From positions 1 through 26,990 of the forward strand of contig JAAENB010000412.1 in NCBI GenBank assembly GCA_024224995.1: a DNA stretch of 26,990 nucleotides, written 5' to 3'. Below, in pieces: positions 15,650 through 23,494 of this stretch. The notes under the pieces were generated by a model. The model ran no database searches. It saw nothing but the letters and a program-made list of their open reading frames with translations, and was not told the DNA's origin. The stretch comes from a bacterium. Its GTDB lineage: Bacteria > Spirochaetota > UBA4802 > UBA5550. Position numbers and translations under genes: made by a program. Numbering within the stretch: the first letter of the stretch is position 1; every line of letters begins with the position of its first letter.

Positions 15650-15870
15650 TGTGGTTGTGCAGGGGTCCGTTTTGCGAAGATGCTCCGGGCAAGGGGTGCG
15701 ACCCCTGCGAGGGGTGCGACCCCTGCGAGGGGATTTAGACCGGGGTTCTGTTCTGTTCCCGGGGTTAAAAACCCCGGGCTACATGACGATGCCCCTATGA
15801 TGCCGCCATATGGCAGGCCCCGGTTAAAGTCTTCGGGAACAGGCCCTGTTTAAAAACAAGTTTCTTAAGA
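15650..15870. repeat. Dispersed intergenic repeat, copy 4, with 2 x 18-bp tandem
   Basis: Between the two paralogous genes lie two exact copies of AGGGGTGCGACCCCTGCG (15692-15709 and 15710-15727), the hairpin CCCGGGGTT/AACCCCGGG (15758-15778), and a block (GCCGCCATATGGC to TCGGGAACAGGCC) that is related, partly in inverted orientation, to 26735-26870. No gene is visible in this 251-nt gap. It may include a promoter for the downstream genes, but I cannot identify one. Confidence 0.7.
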
Positions 15871-15884
15871 GAAAAGGCAACACA

Positions 15885-16556
15885 ATGAAAAAAAACAACT
15901 ATTCAATAGAAGCCCTTATGCTAATGGCAAAATACGACCCCGGTTTCAAGGAACAACTCCTGCAAAACAGGGAAGCCGCGCTTGCCGAAGCGGGTATTGA
16001 TTTAACTTCAGGGGAACGCCTGCTTTTAACGAATATCAGTACTGAACAGCTGAGGCAGAATATTAATGAATTCCGGGTTGAGGGCATAACGGAAAAAAGT
16101 CTTCCCAGCTGGAAAGCAGCGGCTTCCGTAATGCTATTACTCTCCACGCTAATGTTTGCCTGTGATGGGTCTACAAGCTCGGGCCTAACAAAAGGTATTA
16201 CCGCACCCATGGATACAAAATATCATGGCGGATGGGCAGATTCGAATACATACAGATCTCCGGGACATGGTTCTCCGAAAGAAGGTCTTAAGAATGAAGA
16301 AGAAAGAAAACAAAGCGCGCGCCAGGCAGCTATACAAATTGCCCGAAAACACATTTACCTGAGATTTAAAAATCCTCGCCCTATTACCAGGGGGATTGTT
16401 AATACCGATGTAAAAGGCAGCTTCCTTTCAAAGGAGATTCGTGACGCGATAGAACAGGGGAAAATTATACACGAATACTTTGATGAGCAGGGAAATTGCT
16501 CTCTCATGTATGAAATACAACTAAATGAGCTAAGAAAAAAAATGGAGAAAAAGTAA
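15885..16556 (+). CDS. RiPP-leader-like N-terminal domain fused to a possible lipoprotein anchor and an LPP20-like domain (paralog B)
   Basis: The 223-residue paralog of 14896-15633 keeps the leader-like domain (about residues 6-63: SIEALMLMAKYDPGFKEQLL, then AALAEAGIDLTSGERLLLTN), the EKSLPSW motif (70-76) and a hydrophobic segment (77-92). Unlike paralog A, the hydrophobic segment ends in LMFAC (Cys93), a weak lipobox, so the C-terminal part might be a lipoprotein with an unusually long N-terminal extension. The C-terminal domain (about 116-223) again has GWADSNTYRSPG, an ARQAAIQIARKHI helix and GKIIHEYFDEQGNCSLMYEI. AAAAGG is the ribosome site. The radical SAM gene begins 6 nt after its stop, which strongly links the two. 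Confidence 0.8.
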   Translation: MKKNNYSIEALMLMAKYDPGFKEQLLQNREAALAEAGIDLTSGERLLLTNISTEQLRQNINEFRVEGITEKSLPSWKAAASVMLLLSTLMFACDGSTSSGLTKGITAPMDTKYHGGWADSNTYRSPGHGSPKEGLKNEEERKQSARQAAIQIARKHIYLRFKNPRPITRGIVNTDVKGSFLSKEIRDAIEQGKIIHEYFDEQGNCSLMYEIQLNELRKKMEKK

Positions 16557-16562
16557 AGAATT

Positions 16563-18029
16563 ATGGCTGATATTACCCTTATAAATATGAACATGCTGTA
16601 TATAAAATACCTTGACGGAGAGGTTCGCCGCCAGTGCCATCTGCCCCTGGGTCCTCTGTATCTTATATCAACCTTAAAAGATCATGGGATTGAAACCGAT
16701 TTCCGGGATTACCAGCTCCTTGAAGATGATGAGCTTTTTTCTACTGAAGTTTTCTGCCGTTTCCTGGAAGACCCGGCGCCAATTATCGGTATTAGCTGTA
16801 TGGCAAATCTTATTCCTTTTGTTCTGTATATCATGCCCCAATTACGGGAACGGTTTCCCAACAGTACTATAATCCTGGGTGGAGTGGGAACCATGTCTAT
16901 AGAAGAAACCATACTGGAACGGTTTCCGGAAGTTGATATTATTCATAGAGGAGAAGGAGAGCAGAGTGTTCCCATTCTCATAAAGGCTCTTAAAGAAAAC
17001 AAGCCCCTTAATACGGTTCCTTCCATATTTTACCGCGAAGAAGGAGCCGTTGTTCACAATCCGCCGTTACCGAGAATAAAAGATCTCGATTCAATATCCC
17101 GCCCTTTTTACCAGGGAATGGACTTTGCTGAATATATCGGTCATAATATTCTTGGCAGCCGGGGATGTCCTTACCCCTGTACTTTTTGTTCAATTACTCC
17201 AATCTGGGAATGGAAAACCTATTCCCGGTCGAACAAAAATATTGTTGATGAAATGGCCTCAATGCATAACAAGTTTGGAGTAACCCAGTTCCTTTTCCAG
17301 GATGAATTCTTTGTTTCAAGTCCGGAACGGATGATAGATTTTTCACGGCAGTTAAAAGCATCGGGAATTCCCGTTACCTATAAGGTCTTTGCCAGGGTGG
17401 ACCTGGTAAACGAAGCGTCTCTTCGCGCCATGGCGGATTCGGGTTGCGTGGAGATTCGCTTTGGCATAGAATCCGGTTCCGATAAAATACTGGACCTTAC
17501 TCAAAAAGGGTTTAACTCAAATACCGCCTTAACAACAGTATCTCTGGCACAAAAAATAATGCCGGCAGTTGACGCCTTTTACGTATGGGGTTATCCCTTT
17601 GAAACAATGGAAGACTTTAGCGCTTCCGTTTTCCAGATGATAACACTCCGCGGCATGGGAGTGCGCCCGCTTCCTTCGCTCTTAACCTATCTGCCGCAAA
17701 CCCGCATATACAATGATATTGAAGACAAATCAAAACTGGAATTCTGTTCCTACCTGCTGCCGGAGTATATGATCAGCGGAATTGAAAAAAGAGTCTCAGT
17801 GCGGGTTGATATCGACAATAATTATTCCGGTCTTTTTAATTTTATCCTGGGCAACAAAGATATCTTTCCCGGATTTTTCCAGGTAGATATTGAAAACAAT
17901 ATTATCCCAAAACTGGAAATGCTCGAAGAGTTTGAATTTTACCAGACCGATGTGGATAAATCCTGCGGAGCTCATTCTCCTTCGGAAACCAGATCGGAAA
18001 ACAAATTGGACCTGGCGCTAAATGTTTAA
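16563..18029 (+). CDS. B12-binding-domain radical SAM protein
   Basis: The 488-residue protein has an N-terminal cobalamin-binding-type Rossmann domain (about 1-140: INMN.., PLGPLYLISTLKDHG, IIGISCM, IILGGVGT, HRGEGEQS) and a radical SAM barrel starting at GSRGCPYPCTFC, with the cluster cysteines Cys202, Cys206 and Cys209 in CxxxCxxC. RFGIESGSDKIL is a typical later barrel motif. The canonical DxHxxG cobalamin-ligand motif is not visible, so any B12 would be bound without that histidine. Such enzymes methylate or rearrange unactivated carbons in natural products and peptides. Placement 6 nt after paralog B suggests it acts on that protein. The EcsC gene overlaps its last 8 nt. Exact subfamily not recognised. 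Confidence 0.9.
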   Translation: MADITLINMNMLYIKYLDGEVRRQCHLPLGPLYLISTLKDHGIETDFRDYQLLEDDELFSTEVFCRFLEDPAPIIGISCMANLIPFVLYIMPQLRERFPNSTIILGGVGTMSIEETILERFPEVDIIHRGEGEQSVPILIKALKENKPLNTVPSIFYREEGAVVHNPPLPRIKDLDSISRPFYQGMDFAEYIGHNILGSRGCPYPCTFCSITPIWEWKTYSRSNKNIVDEMASMHNKFGVTQFLFQDEFFVSSPERMIDFSRQLKASGIPVTYKVFARVDLVNEASLRAMADSGCVEIRFGIESGSDKILDLTQKGFNSNTALTTVSLAQKIMPAVDAFYVWGYPFETMEDFSASVFQMITLRGMGVRPLPSLLTYLPQTRIYNDIEDKSKLEFCSYLLPEYMISGIEKRVSVRVDIDNNYSGLFNFILGNKDIFPGFFQVDIENNIIPKLEMLEEFEFYQTDVDKSCGAHSPSETRSENKLDLALNV

Positions 18030-19107
18030 AAACCCGTTTAAAAACTTTTCAATAAAAAAAATTCCCATAGCCGGTGATATCGACGAAAATACTATCAAAA
18101 AGCTTATTAATGGAATTTTCAATCACGGTATAGACGGGGTCGGTCCTGTTACCGGCTCGGAAGACCTTGCCCGGGAGTACGCGGACGACCCAAAGTATAA
18201 ATCTACAGACGAGCGAATTAACGCTCTCATCCGGTGGGAGTCTTCAAAAAATTTCGGTATGGGCCTGGTTACGGGTCTTGGGGGTATAATAACCCTTCCG
18301 GTATCGATTGTTCCTTCGATGTATGCTTCCTGGGTTATCCAGGCCCGGCTTGCCGGAGCAATCGCGGCCCTTTACGGTTATTCCGTACAGGAAGAAAAAG
18401 TCCGTACTTTTATCCTGTTATCCATACTGGGAGACAGCGGCAAGGAGATCGTTAAGAAAGCGGGTATTAATCTCGCGAACAGGCTTGCTTTAAACGCCGT
18501 TAAAAGCATTTCAAGCAAAGTACTTCAGGAGATAAACAAAAAAGTCGGGTTTCAGCTGCTTACCAAAGGCGGGGAAAAAAGCCTGGTTAACCTGGCAAAG
18601 ATAGTGCCTGCTGCCGGAGGAATAGTAAGCGGCCTCATTGATTCTATTTCATGTGTTATTGTTGGAAAAACCGCGAAAAATATTTTTTCACGTGACAGGA
18701 AAACGCCTGGTATGGAATCATATCATATAAAATTAAGCGCGGAACAGATTTCACAAATAGCACATGAGAATGTACACGCCATAAAATCGATTGAGATCCC
18801 TGAAGATAATGTTATCCGCATAAAACTGTCGGCAGTGCCGGTTTCAATCGGCTTCAGGTATATTGGCTATATCAATGGGATTCTCCAGTGCGAGATAGAA
18901 GGAAATGCCATTACAAAATGGCTGATCCATTCAAAAATAGATTCCGTAATTAAAAAATTACCCGCTGAACTATCGGGAGTTGTTGTCTACCGGGAGAATA
19001 TTCTCAATATTAATATCAATAAACTTCTGGAAAACCGGCAGGTAAAAGCTATCCGGATCAGTGCTATTGAGATCCTCGAAAATGAAATACGGGTAGAATT
19101 GCAGTAG
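18022..19107 (+). CDS. EcsC family protein with extra C-terminal domain
   Basis: The 361-residue product matches the EcsC family: LIRWESSKNFGMGLVTGLGG, ITLPVSIVPSM, ARLAGAIAALYGY, then INKKVGFQLLTKGGEKSLVN (about residues 46-222). Hydrophobic helices at about 80-118 suggest membrane contact. Residues 240-361 form a separate alpha/beta region not typical of EcsC. EcsC proteins are named after an ABC-transporter-linked locus in Bacillus, and their biochemical role is unclear. The ATG overlaps the end of the radical SAM gene, indicating translational coupling, and the ZnuA-like gene follows 15 nt later. Confidence 0.85.
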   Translation: MFKNPFKNFSIKKIPIAGDIDENTIKKLINGIFNHGIDGVGPVTGSEDLAREYADDPKYKSTDERINALIRWESSKNFGMGLVTGLGGIITLPVSIVPSMYASWVIQARLAGAIAALYGYSVQEEKVRTFILLSILGDSGKEIVKKAGINLANRLALNAVKSISSKVLQEINKKVGFQLLTKGGEKSLVNLAKIVPAAGGIVSGLIDSISCVIVGKTAKNIFSRDRKTPGMESYHIKLSAEQISQIAHENVHAIKSIEIPEDNVIRIKLSAVPVSIGFRYIGYINGILQCEIEGNAITKWLIHSKIDSVIKKLPAELSGVVVYRENILNININKLLENRQVKAIRISAIEILENEIRVELQ

Positions 19108-19122
19108 AGCAGGAACACTAAA

Positions 19123-20013
19123 ATGAATATAGTAAAAAAAAGCATACTAATTTTGACAATTCCGGCGATCCTTTTACTTCCGGGCTGTAAAAAAAAGGCA
19201 GGAACAGGGCCTGTTGTAACGGTATCGGTACTGCCGCAAAAATATTTTGTTTCCCGCATTGCGGGTAATACCGTTGGCATTAATGTTATGATCCCCCCCG
19301 GGCAAAATCCCGCGACCTATGAGCCTACAGTGAAACAAATGATCAATGTGGCGAAATCCGCGATCTATTTTAGAATAGGACATATTCCTTTTGAAAAAGC
19401 ATACATGAAAAATCTCCGGGACATAAACTCTTCCATGAAAATTATCGACACTTCAAAGGGGGTAAACCTGATCAAAGGTTCTCATCAACATAGTGAAGAA
19501 GATGGTCATCATCATAGCGAACAGAGCGGGATCGATCCGCACATCTGGCTTTCTCCGTCTGCCGTAAAAATTCAGGCTGCTGCCATTTTCCAGGCTCTGC
19601 TGGAATTCAGTCCGCAAAATAAAGAGCGGTATACTGCCAACTATAACTCTTTTATTAAAGATATTGAATCACTCGATAGTGTGATAAAAAAAACCCTGCA
19701 AGAGCCCAAAAATAAAAAGTTCATTGTTTTCCACCCGGCCTGGTCTTATTTCGCCCGGGAATACGGACTTGAGCAGGTTCCCATTGAATTCGAAGGAAAG
19801 AACCCCAGCCCGAAACATGTTAAACAAATAATCGACATTGCCGCGAAGGAACAAATAAATACGGTCTTTATTCAAAAACAGTTCCCCTCCGCCCATGCCG
19901 ACGCCATTGCCCGGGATATTGGCGGCTCTGTTGTTCCCCTGGACCCGCTGGCCCCTGACTGGATTGAAAATATGAAGCGGATTGCCGGAGCTTTAAAAAA
20001 AGAGCTGGAGTGA
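19123..20013 (+). CDS. ZnuA/TroA-like metal-binding lipoprotein
   Basis: The 296-residue protein has a lipoprotein signal peptide (hydrophobic residues 8-19, LLPG-Cys22). It has the cluster A-I metal-binding protein layout, with a His-rich loop HQHSEEDGHHHSEQ (121-134), DPHIWLSP (His140), FHPAWSYFAREYGL (His204) and the C-terminal QFPSAHADAIARDIGG. The position of the usual first ligand, PHxYEP, reads NPATYEP (residues 62-68), so that histidine is alanine. No ABC permease or ATPase gene follows; either they lie elsewhere or this protein works without them. Zinc or manganese binding is likely. AGGA precedes the ATG; it probably shares the transcript of the radical SAM and EcsC genes. Confidence 0.9.
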   Translation: MNIVKKSILILTIPAILLLPGCKKKAGTGPVVTVSVLPQKYFVSRIAGNTVGINVMIPPGQNPATYEPTVKQMINVAKSAIYFRIGHIPFEKAYMKNLRDINSSMKIIDTSKGVNLIKGSHQHSEEDGHHHSEQSGIDPHIWLSPSAVKIQAAAIFQALLEFSPQNKERYTANYNSFIKDIESLDSVIKKTLQEPKNKKFIVFHPAWSYFAREYGLEQVPIEFEGKNPSPKHVKQIIDIAAKEQINTVFIQKQFPSAHADAIARDIGGSVVPLDPLAPDWIENMKRIAGALKKELE

Positions 20014-20016
20014 AAC

Positions 20017-20060
20017 AGGAGCACGGCACTTCGGCTCCGCTCAGTGACCTGCCTGCTCCT
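20017..20060. terminator. Hairpin between convergent genes, related to the dispersed repeats
   Basis: AGGAGCA (20017-20023) pairs with TGCTCCT (20054-20060), with a partly paired interior containing TTCGGCTCCGCTCAG, the inverted form of the CTGAGCGGAGCCGAA block of the repeats at 2865 and 26685. It sits between the stops of the ZnuA-like and the second radical SAM gene. No plus-strand T-run follows, so terminator function is only plausible. Confidence 0.4.
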
Positions 20061-21953
20061 TCAAAAAAAAGACGGAATCTGTGGTTTCTCAGAGAACACC
20101 AGTGAAAAATAGCGGTCCTGGTCACGAAAAAGAAACCCTCTTTCAACGAGGCTCGCCATAGTGTTTTGAATATCATAATCGGGAAATAGTTCCGCAAGGG
20201 ATTCTATGGATTGCGCGGTCCGCAAGGCTTCAAGTATTTGAAAGGTTGAATCGCTAATTTCAACAGTATAACTCTCATCGGACCGGGTATCGATAACCAG
20301 GCGGCGGTTTTCTTCCCGGACATGGTACAAAAAAGGAATAGTTCGAGAGGAGTTGTTCCAGGCAGCTTTCCATTGTTCGCAGCGTTCAGCAAGGCGGTAG
20401 AACCATTTGCCCAGGGCTCTCCGGTATGGGGCATGGCCATGATCCATAAAATTAATCGCCAGGTTGTTAACTGACTCAGGACCAAAAGGCCAGGTGAGCC
20501 GGTAAAACTCAAAAGGACGCAAATCCAGCCCGTACTTTTCGGGATTGGTGTGATATTCACTAAACCGTTCAAACCCCACTACTACCAGTTCCGGCGGCGG
20601 AAGATGCGCCAGCAGGGGAATATGGGCATGGAGTTTTTCATAAATTTCCTCATGCTCACCGGGAAATCCAACCAGAAGATTCCACACTACAAAAATATCA
20701 GCCATAGTGGAATCGATCATAAACTCCAGGTTTCGCCATGCCGTAGTCCCCTTATTCATAAGGCCCAGGCTTTCCGTTGAAAGCGATTCAATTCCCGCTT
20801 CTGTCATGGATACCCCGGCCCGGGAAAGAACAGTGAGCTCTTCAGCACTAAAATGAATATCCATTTCAAGATGAATGGGAATTTGGGAATGAATATGGGC
20901 ATACACATCCCGGGCGTACCGGGGCGGAACAATGCTGTCTACAGCATACAAAAGTCCGGTTCTTTCCCTGTATTGCTGAAGAGAAAGTATGGTCTCTTGA
21001 GCCCGGTCCGGAGTCATTGCGGAAAAGGTCATGGCGTTCCCGCAGGGTCCGGCCTGGGCGCAAAAAGTACAGGGCCGGTTCTCTCCACGGTAGCAGCCTT
21101 CGGAAGTGGCATACAGAAGAAAGGGTTTTGTTCTAACTCCGGGTAAATTCCGCTCATAGGAATCAAGAAAAGAATCGTAGCTGAGTCCGGGTGCCAGGTT
21201 AATGTTGGACCGCGCGCCATAGATAAACTCGTCCCGGTGGATATCAGCATACTTGTTCTTTTCTTTTATATTTTCTATTGAAAACACTCCGGGAATGGAG
21301 TGGAGCGCTTCACTGTTTCCATCAAGAAAAGAACGAAGAAAGAGCGGTAAACTTTCCAGGGCGGGCCCGGAAAAAGCAAAATCGACGCTGCCGGTGTTTT
21401 TTATAAGCTCAGGCCCCATTGGATACCCGGCATTTGCTCCGCCAATGAGTGTTATGATATTTTTTTTCATGCTTTTGAGCTTGCGTGCCATTGCTATACT
21501 GGCGCCGTTCTGGTAAAACAGGGACGTAAAACCAACGATATCGGCCTTAAGAAGGTTGTGCGCTTGTATCATTTCATCAAAAATATCGTCCAGGAGCTCC
21601 CGTTTTTCAAGAATAGCCGACCGGAAGGAGCGAACCGGGCCATCTTCCCCGGTGAAATAGTATTTAAAGTATTCAGCGGAGTTATCTTTTTCTTCGGGAA
21701 AAGCAAGCTGCCGGAAAAACCAGTCGCCCAGGCCGGAGTTGAGCTCATCAACCATTACCCGGTAAAACGGTATTCCGGTTAAACGGGCAAAATCATGATG
21801 GAGGTGATGAATATCGCACAAAATATCGTCGGGGAAAGTATTTCGTATAACAGACTGTATTTGTGCAAGTCCCAGAGAAGGGATGTGCAGCGGGACTGTT
21901 GGCATGCAGATCAACGCGAGTTTGAGCGGTTTTGACGGATCTATTGATTTCAT
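20061..21953 (-). CDS. RiPP maturation radical SAM protein 1-like enzyme (B12-type)
   Basis: From the ATG at 21953 the product has 630 residues; a TTG 36 nt upstream is an alternative start and neither has a good SD. The N-terminal part (LALICMPTVPLHIPSLGLAQ, DFARLTGIPFYRVMVDEL, then IVGFTSLF, LIGGANAGYP) is the cobalamin-type domain of this family. The cluster motif is GCYRGENRPCTFC, with cysteines in C-x7-C-x2-C spacing, as in the RiPP maturation radical SAM protein 1 family and unlike ordinary CxxxCxxC enzymes. Further family-typical pieces are NLLVGFPGE, LLAHLPPPELVVVGFERFSE and the C-terminal winged-helix-like end (VEISDSTFQILEALRTAQSI to VERGFLFRDQD). It faces the precursor-like genes convergently. 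Substrate is inferred, not shown. Confidence 0.85.
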   Translation of the reverse strand: MKSIDPSKPLKLALICMPTVPLHIPSLGLAQIQSVIRNTFPDDILCDIHHLHHDFARLTGIPFYRVMVDELNSGLGDWFFRQLAFPEEKDNSAEYFKYYFTGEDGPVRSFRSAILEKRELLDDIFDEMIQAHNLLKADIVGFTSLFYQNGASIAMARKLKSMKKNIITLIGGANAGYPMGPELIKNTGSVDFAFSGPALESLPLFLRSFLDGNSEALHSIPGVFSIENIKEKNKYADIHRDEFIYGARSNINLAPGLSYDSFLDSYERNLPGVRTKPFLLYATSEGCYRGENRPCTFCAQAGPCGNAMTFSAMTPDRAQETILSLQQYRERTGLLYAVDSIVPPRYARDVYAHIHSQIPIHLEMDIHFSAEELTVLSRAGVSMTEAGIESLSTESLGLMNKGTTAWRNLEFMIDSTMADIFVVWNLLVGFPGEHEEIYEKLHAHIPLLAHLPPPELVVVGFERFSEYHTNPEKYGLDLRPFEFYRLTWPFGPESVNNLAINFMDHGHAPYRRALGKWFYRLAERCEQWKAAWNNSSRTIPFLYHVREENRRLVIDTRSDESYTVEISDSTFQILEALRTAQSIESLAELFPDYDIQNTMASLVERGFLFRDQDRYFSLVFSEKPQIPSFF

Positions 21954-22084
21954 AGAAGAAATACTGCCGTTTTGTGTACCTGTCGTCAAGGATTTTACTT
22001 GTTAGCAGCATAAGTACAAATAAATAGACACGTGTCAAATCAATCAGTACGCCGCTGTCTTCTGTACCGGTACAAAAATAAAAA

Positions 22085-22113
22085 TTGACTTTTTTTATTT
22101 TTTGTATCATAAT
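22085..22113 (+). promoter_or_regulatory. Promoter for the double-receiver regulator
   Basis: TTGACT (22085-22090) and CATAAT (22108-22113) are 17 bp apart. The leader contains GGAGG (22133-22137) before the ATG at 22144. The hexamers nearly equal those of the promoter at 14837-14865. Confidence 0.6.
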
Positions 22114-22143
22114 TCAAGTTAAGTACTTTTATGGAGGCATGTT

Positions 22144-23478
22144 ATGTATAAACCCAAAATTCTGGTAGCTGACCCAAGTAAGACTGTTCGAACGGTAATC
22201 CGGTTTGAATTAGAGCAGGAAGGATATGAAGTGATTGAAGCCAAAGACGGGAACCAGGCATTGGAGCACGCGAAAACATCTTCTCCCGGACTTATAATGC
22301 TCGATCTTGAAACGCCTTCTCCGGACGGTTTTAATATCTTCAAACTATTGCAGGAAGAGGGATTACAGAACGTTCCGGTTATATTCATTACCGCGAATAA
22401 CAGCCCTGTCGCCAGGGAGAGAAGCTTTCAGCTTGGAGCGGTTGATTTTATAGTCAAGCCCTTTGCAAAAGGAACCATTGGACAATCGGTTAATAAGATA
22501 TTGCGTTCCCACAGCAGTTCCAGGCAATTAAGCGCGCTTATTGTTGATGATGACTCAGTTAGCAGAAAATTTCTAAGAAAAAAACTGGAAGCGAAAGGGT
22601 TTAAAATCCATGAAGCTAAAAACGGGAAAAAGGGTTTCGAAATTATGAAAGCCCGGCGCAATGAAATTGAAATTCTCATAACCGATATTGAAATGCCGGA
22701 AATGACCGGTGAGGACTTGTGCGTTAAAGTAAGGAAAGAATTATTACTCAACAATATCCCAATAATCTTTCTTACCTCGACTAGTGATCGATCGGAACTT
22801 AATGAACTATTAAAAAGCGGGGGCACCGATTATCTCATCAAGCCCTTTAGCAATGAAGAACTGGACGCGAGAATTCTTGTCCATACGGAAAAAGTTCTGC
22901 TCTCCAGGAGTCTCCGGCAAACAGCGGAATCTCTTCAATATGCCAATAAGGAAATACAATTTTTATCGGAAACCGACCCTCTTACAGGGTGTATTAACAA
23001 AAGGCATTTTGTCGATAAAATAAAAAATGAGATCTCCAGAACCAGAAGGTATAAGCACCCGCTCTCACTCCTTTTTTGTGATCTTGATCAATATAACCTG
23101 GTCAAAGACTCCCACGGAGAGCAAACCGGGGAAAAACTGCTCAAAACATTTGCTCAATGTATAAAACAAGAAATACGAAGCGAAGTTGACTGGATAGCCA
23201 GGAATGGGAATGATGAGTTTATGATCGTACTTCCCGAAACGGATTTATCGGGCGCTGAAATAGTGGCTCAAAGACTCCGCAGGGCTGTTTCAACGATAAA
23301 AAAAGAAATTGGAGGAACATCATTGCAAATGACGGCCAGTTTTGGCGGAACCGGAATTAGTCCCGATACGACCAGGGATAAAGTTACGCTTGATACCCTG
23401 GTTAACCGGGCAAACAAACTCCTGTTCCTGTCGAAATCCAAAGGGAAGAATACCATAAGCATGGGAAAATTATATTAG
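22144..23478 (+). CDS. Double-receiver response regulator with degenerate GGDEF domain
   Basis: The 444-residue protein has two receiver domains (about residues 4-122 and 130-248) and a GGDEF-type domain (about 275-440). Receiver 1 has phospho-acceptor Asp54 (MLDLETPSPDG) and Lys105 (VKPF). Receiver 2 has Asp181 (TDIEMPEMTG) and Lys233 (IKPF). The GGDEF signature reads R-N-G-N-D-E-F (353-359): the second glycine is asparagine. The product-inhibition RxxD arginine upstream is serine (SEVD), and DLDQYNLVKDSHGEQTGEKL replaces the usual GH..GD with GE..GE. Diguanylate cyclase activity is therefore doubtful, and it may instead bind nucleotide or signal by protein contact. The start has a strong SD and promoter. 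It is monocistronic. Confidence 0.9.
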   Translation: MYKPKILVADPSKTVRTVIRFELEQEGYEVIEAKDGNQALEHAKTSSPGLIMLDLETPSPDGFNIFKLLQEEGLQNVPVIFITANNSPVARERSFQLGAVDFIVKPFAKGTIGQSVNKILRSHSSSRQLSALIVDDDSVSRKFLRKKLEAKGFKIHEAKNGKKGFEIMKARRNEIEILITDIEMPEMTGEDLCVKVRKELLLNNIPIIFLTSTSDRSELNELLKSGGTDYLIKPFSNEELDARILVHTEKVLLSRSLRQTAESLQYANKEIQFLSETDPLTGCINKRHFVDKIKNEISRTRRYKHPLSLLFCDLDQYNLVKDSHGEQTGEKLLKTFAQCIKQEIRSEVDWIARNGNDEFMIVLPETDLSGAEIVAQRLRRAVSTIKKEIGGTSLQMTASFGGTGISPDTTRDKVTLDTLVNRANKLLFLSKSKGKNTISMGKLY

Positions 23479-23494
23479 AAAATATATTATGCTG

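Noticed and set aside
15692..15727. A CRISPR-like array from the repeated AGGGGTGCGACCCCTGCG
   Set aside because: The two 18-bp units are directly adjacent with no spacers and no cas genes are present; they are part of the dispersed repeat.
19123..20013. A complete zinc ABC transporter operon
   Set aside because: Only the binding protein is present; the next gene is a convergent radical SAM gene and no permease or ATPase frame exists in the window.
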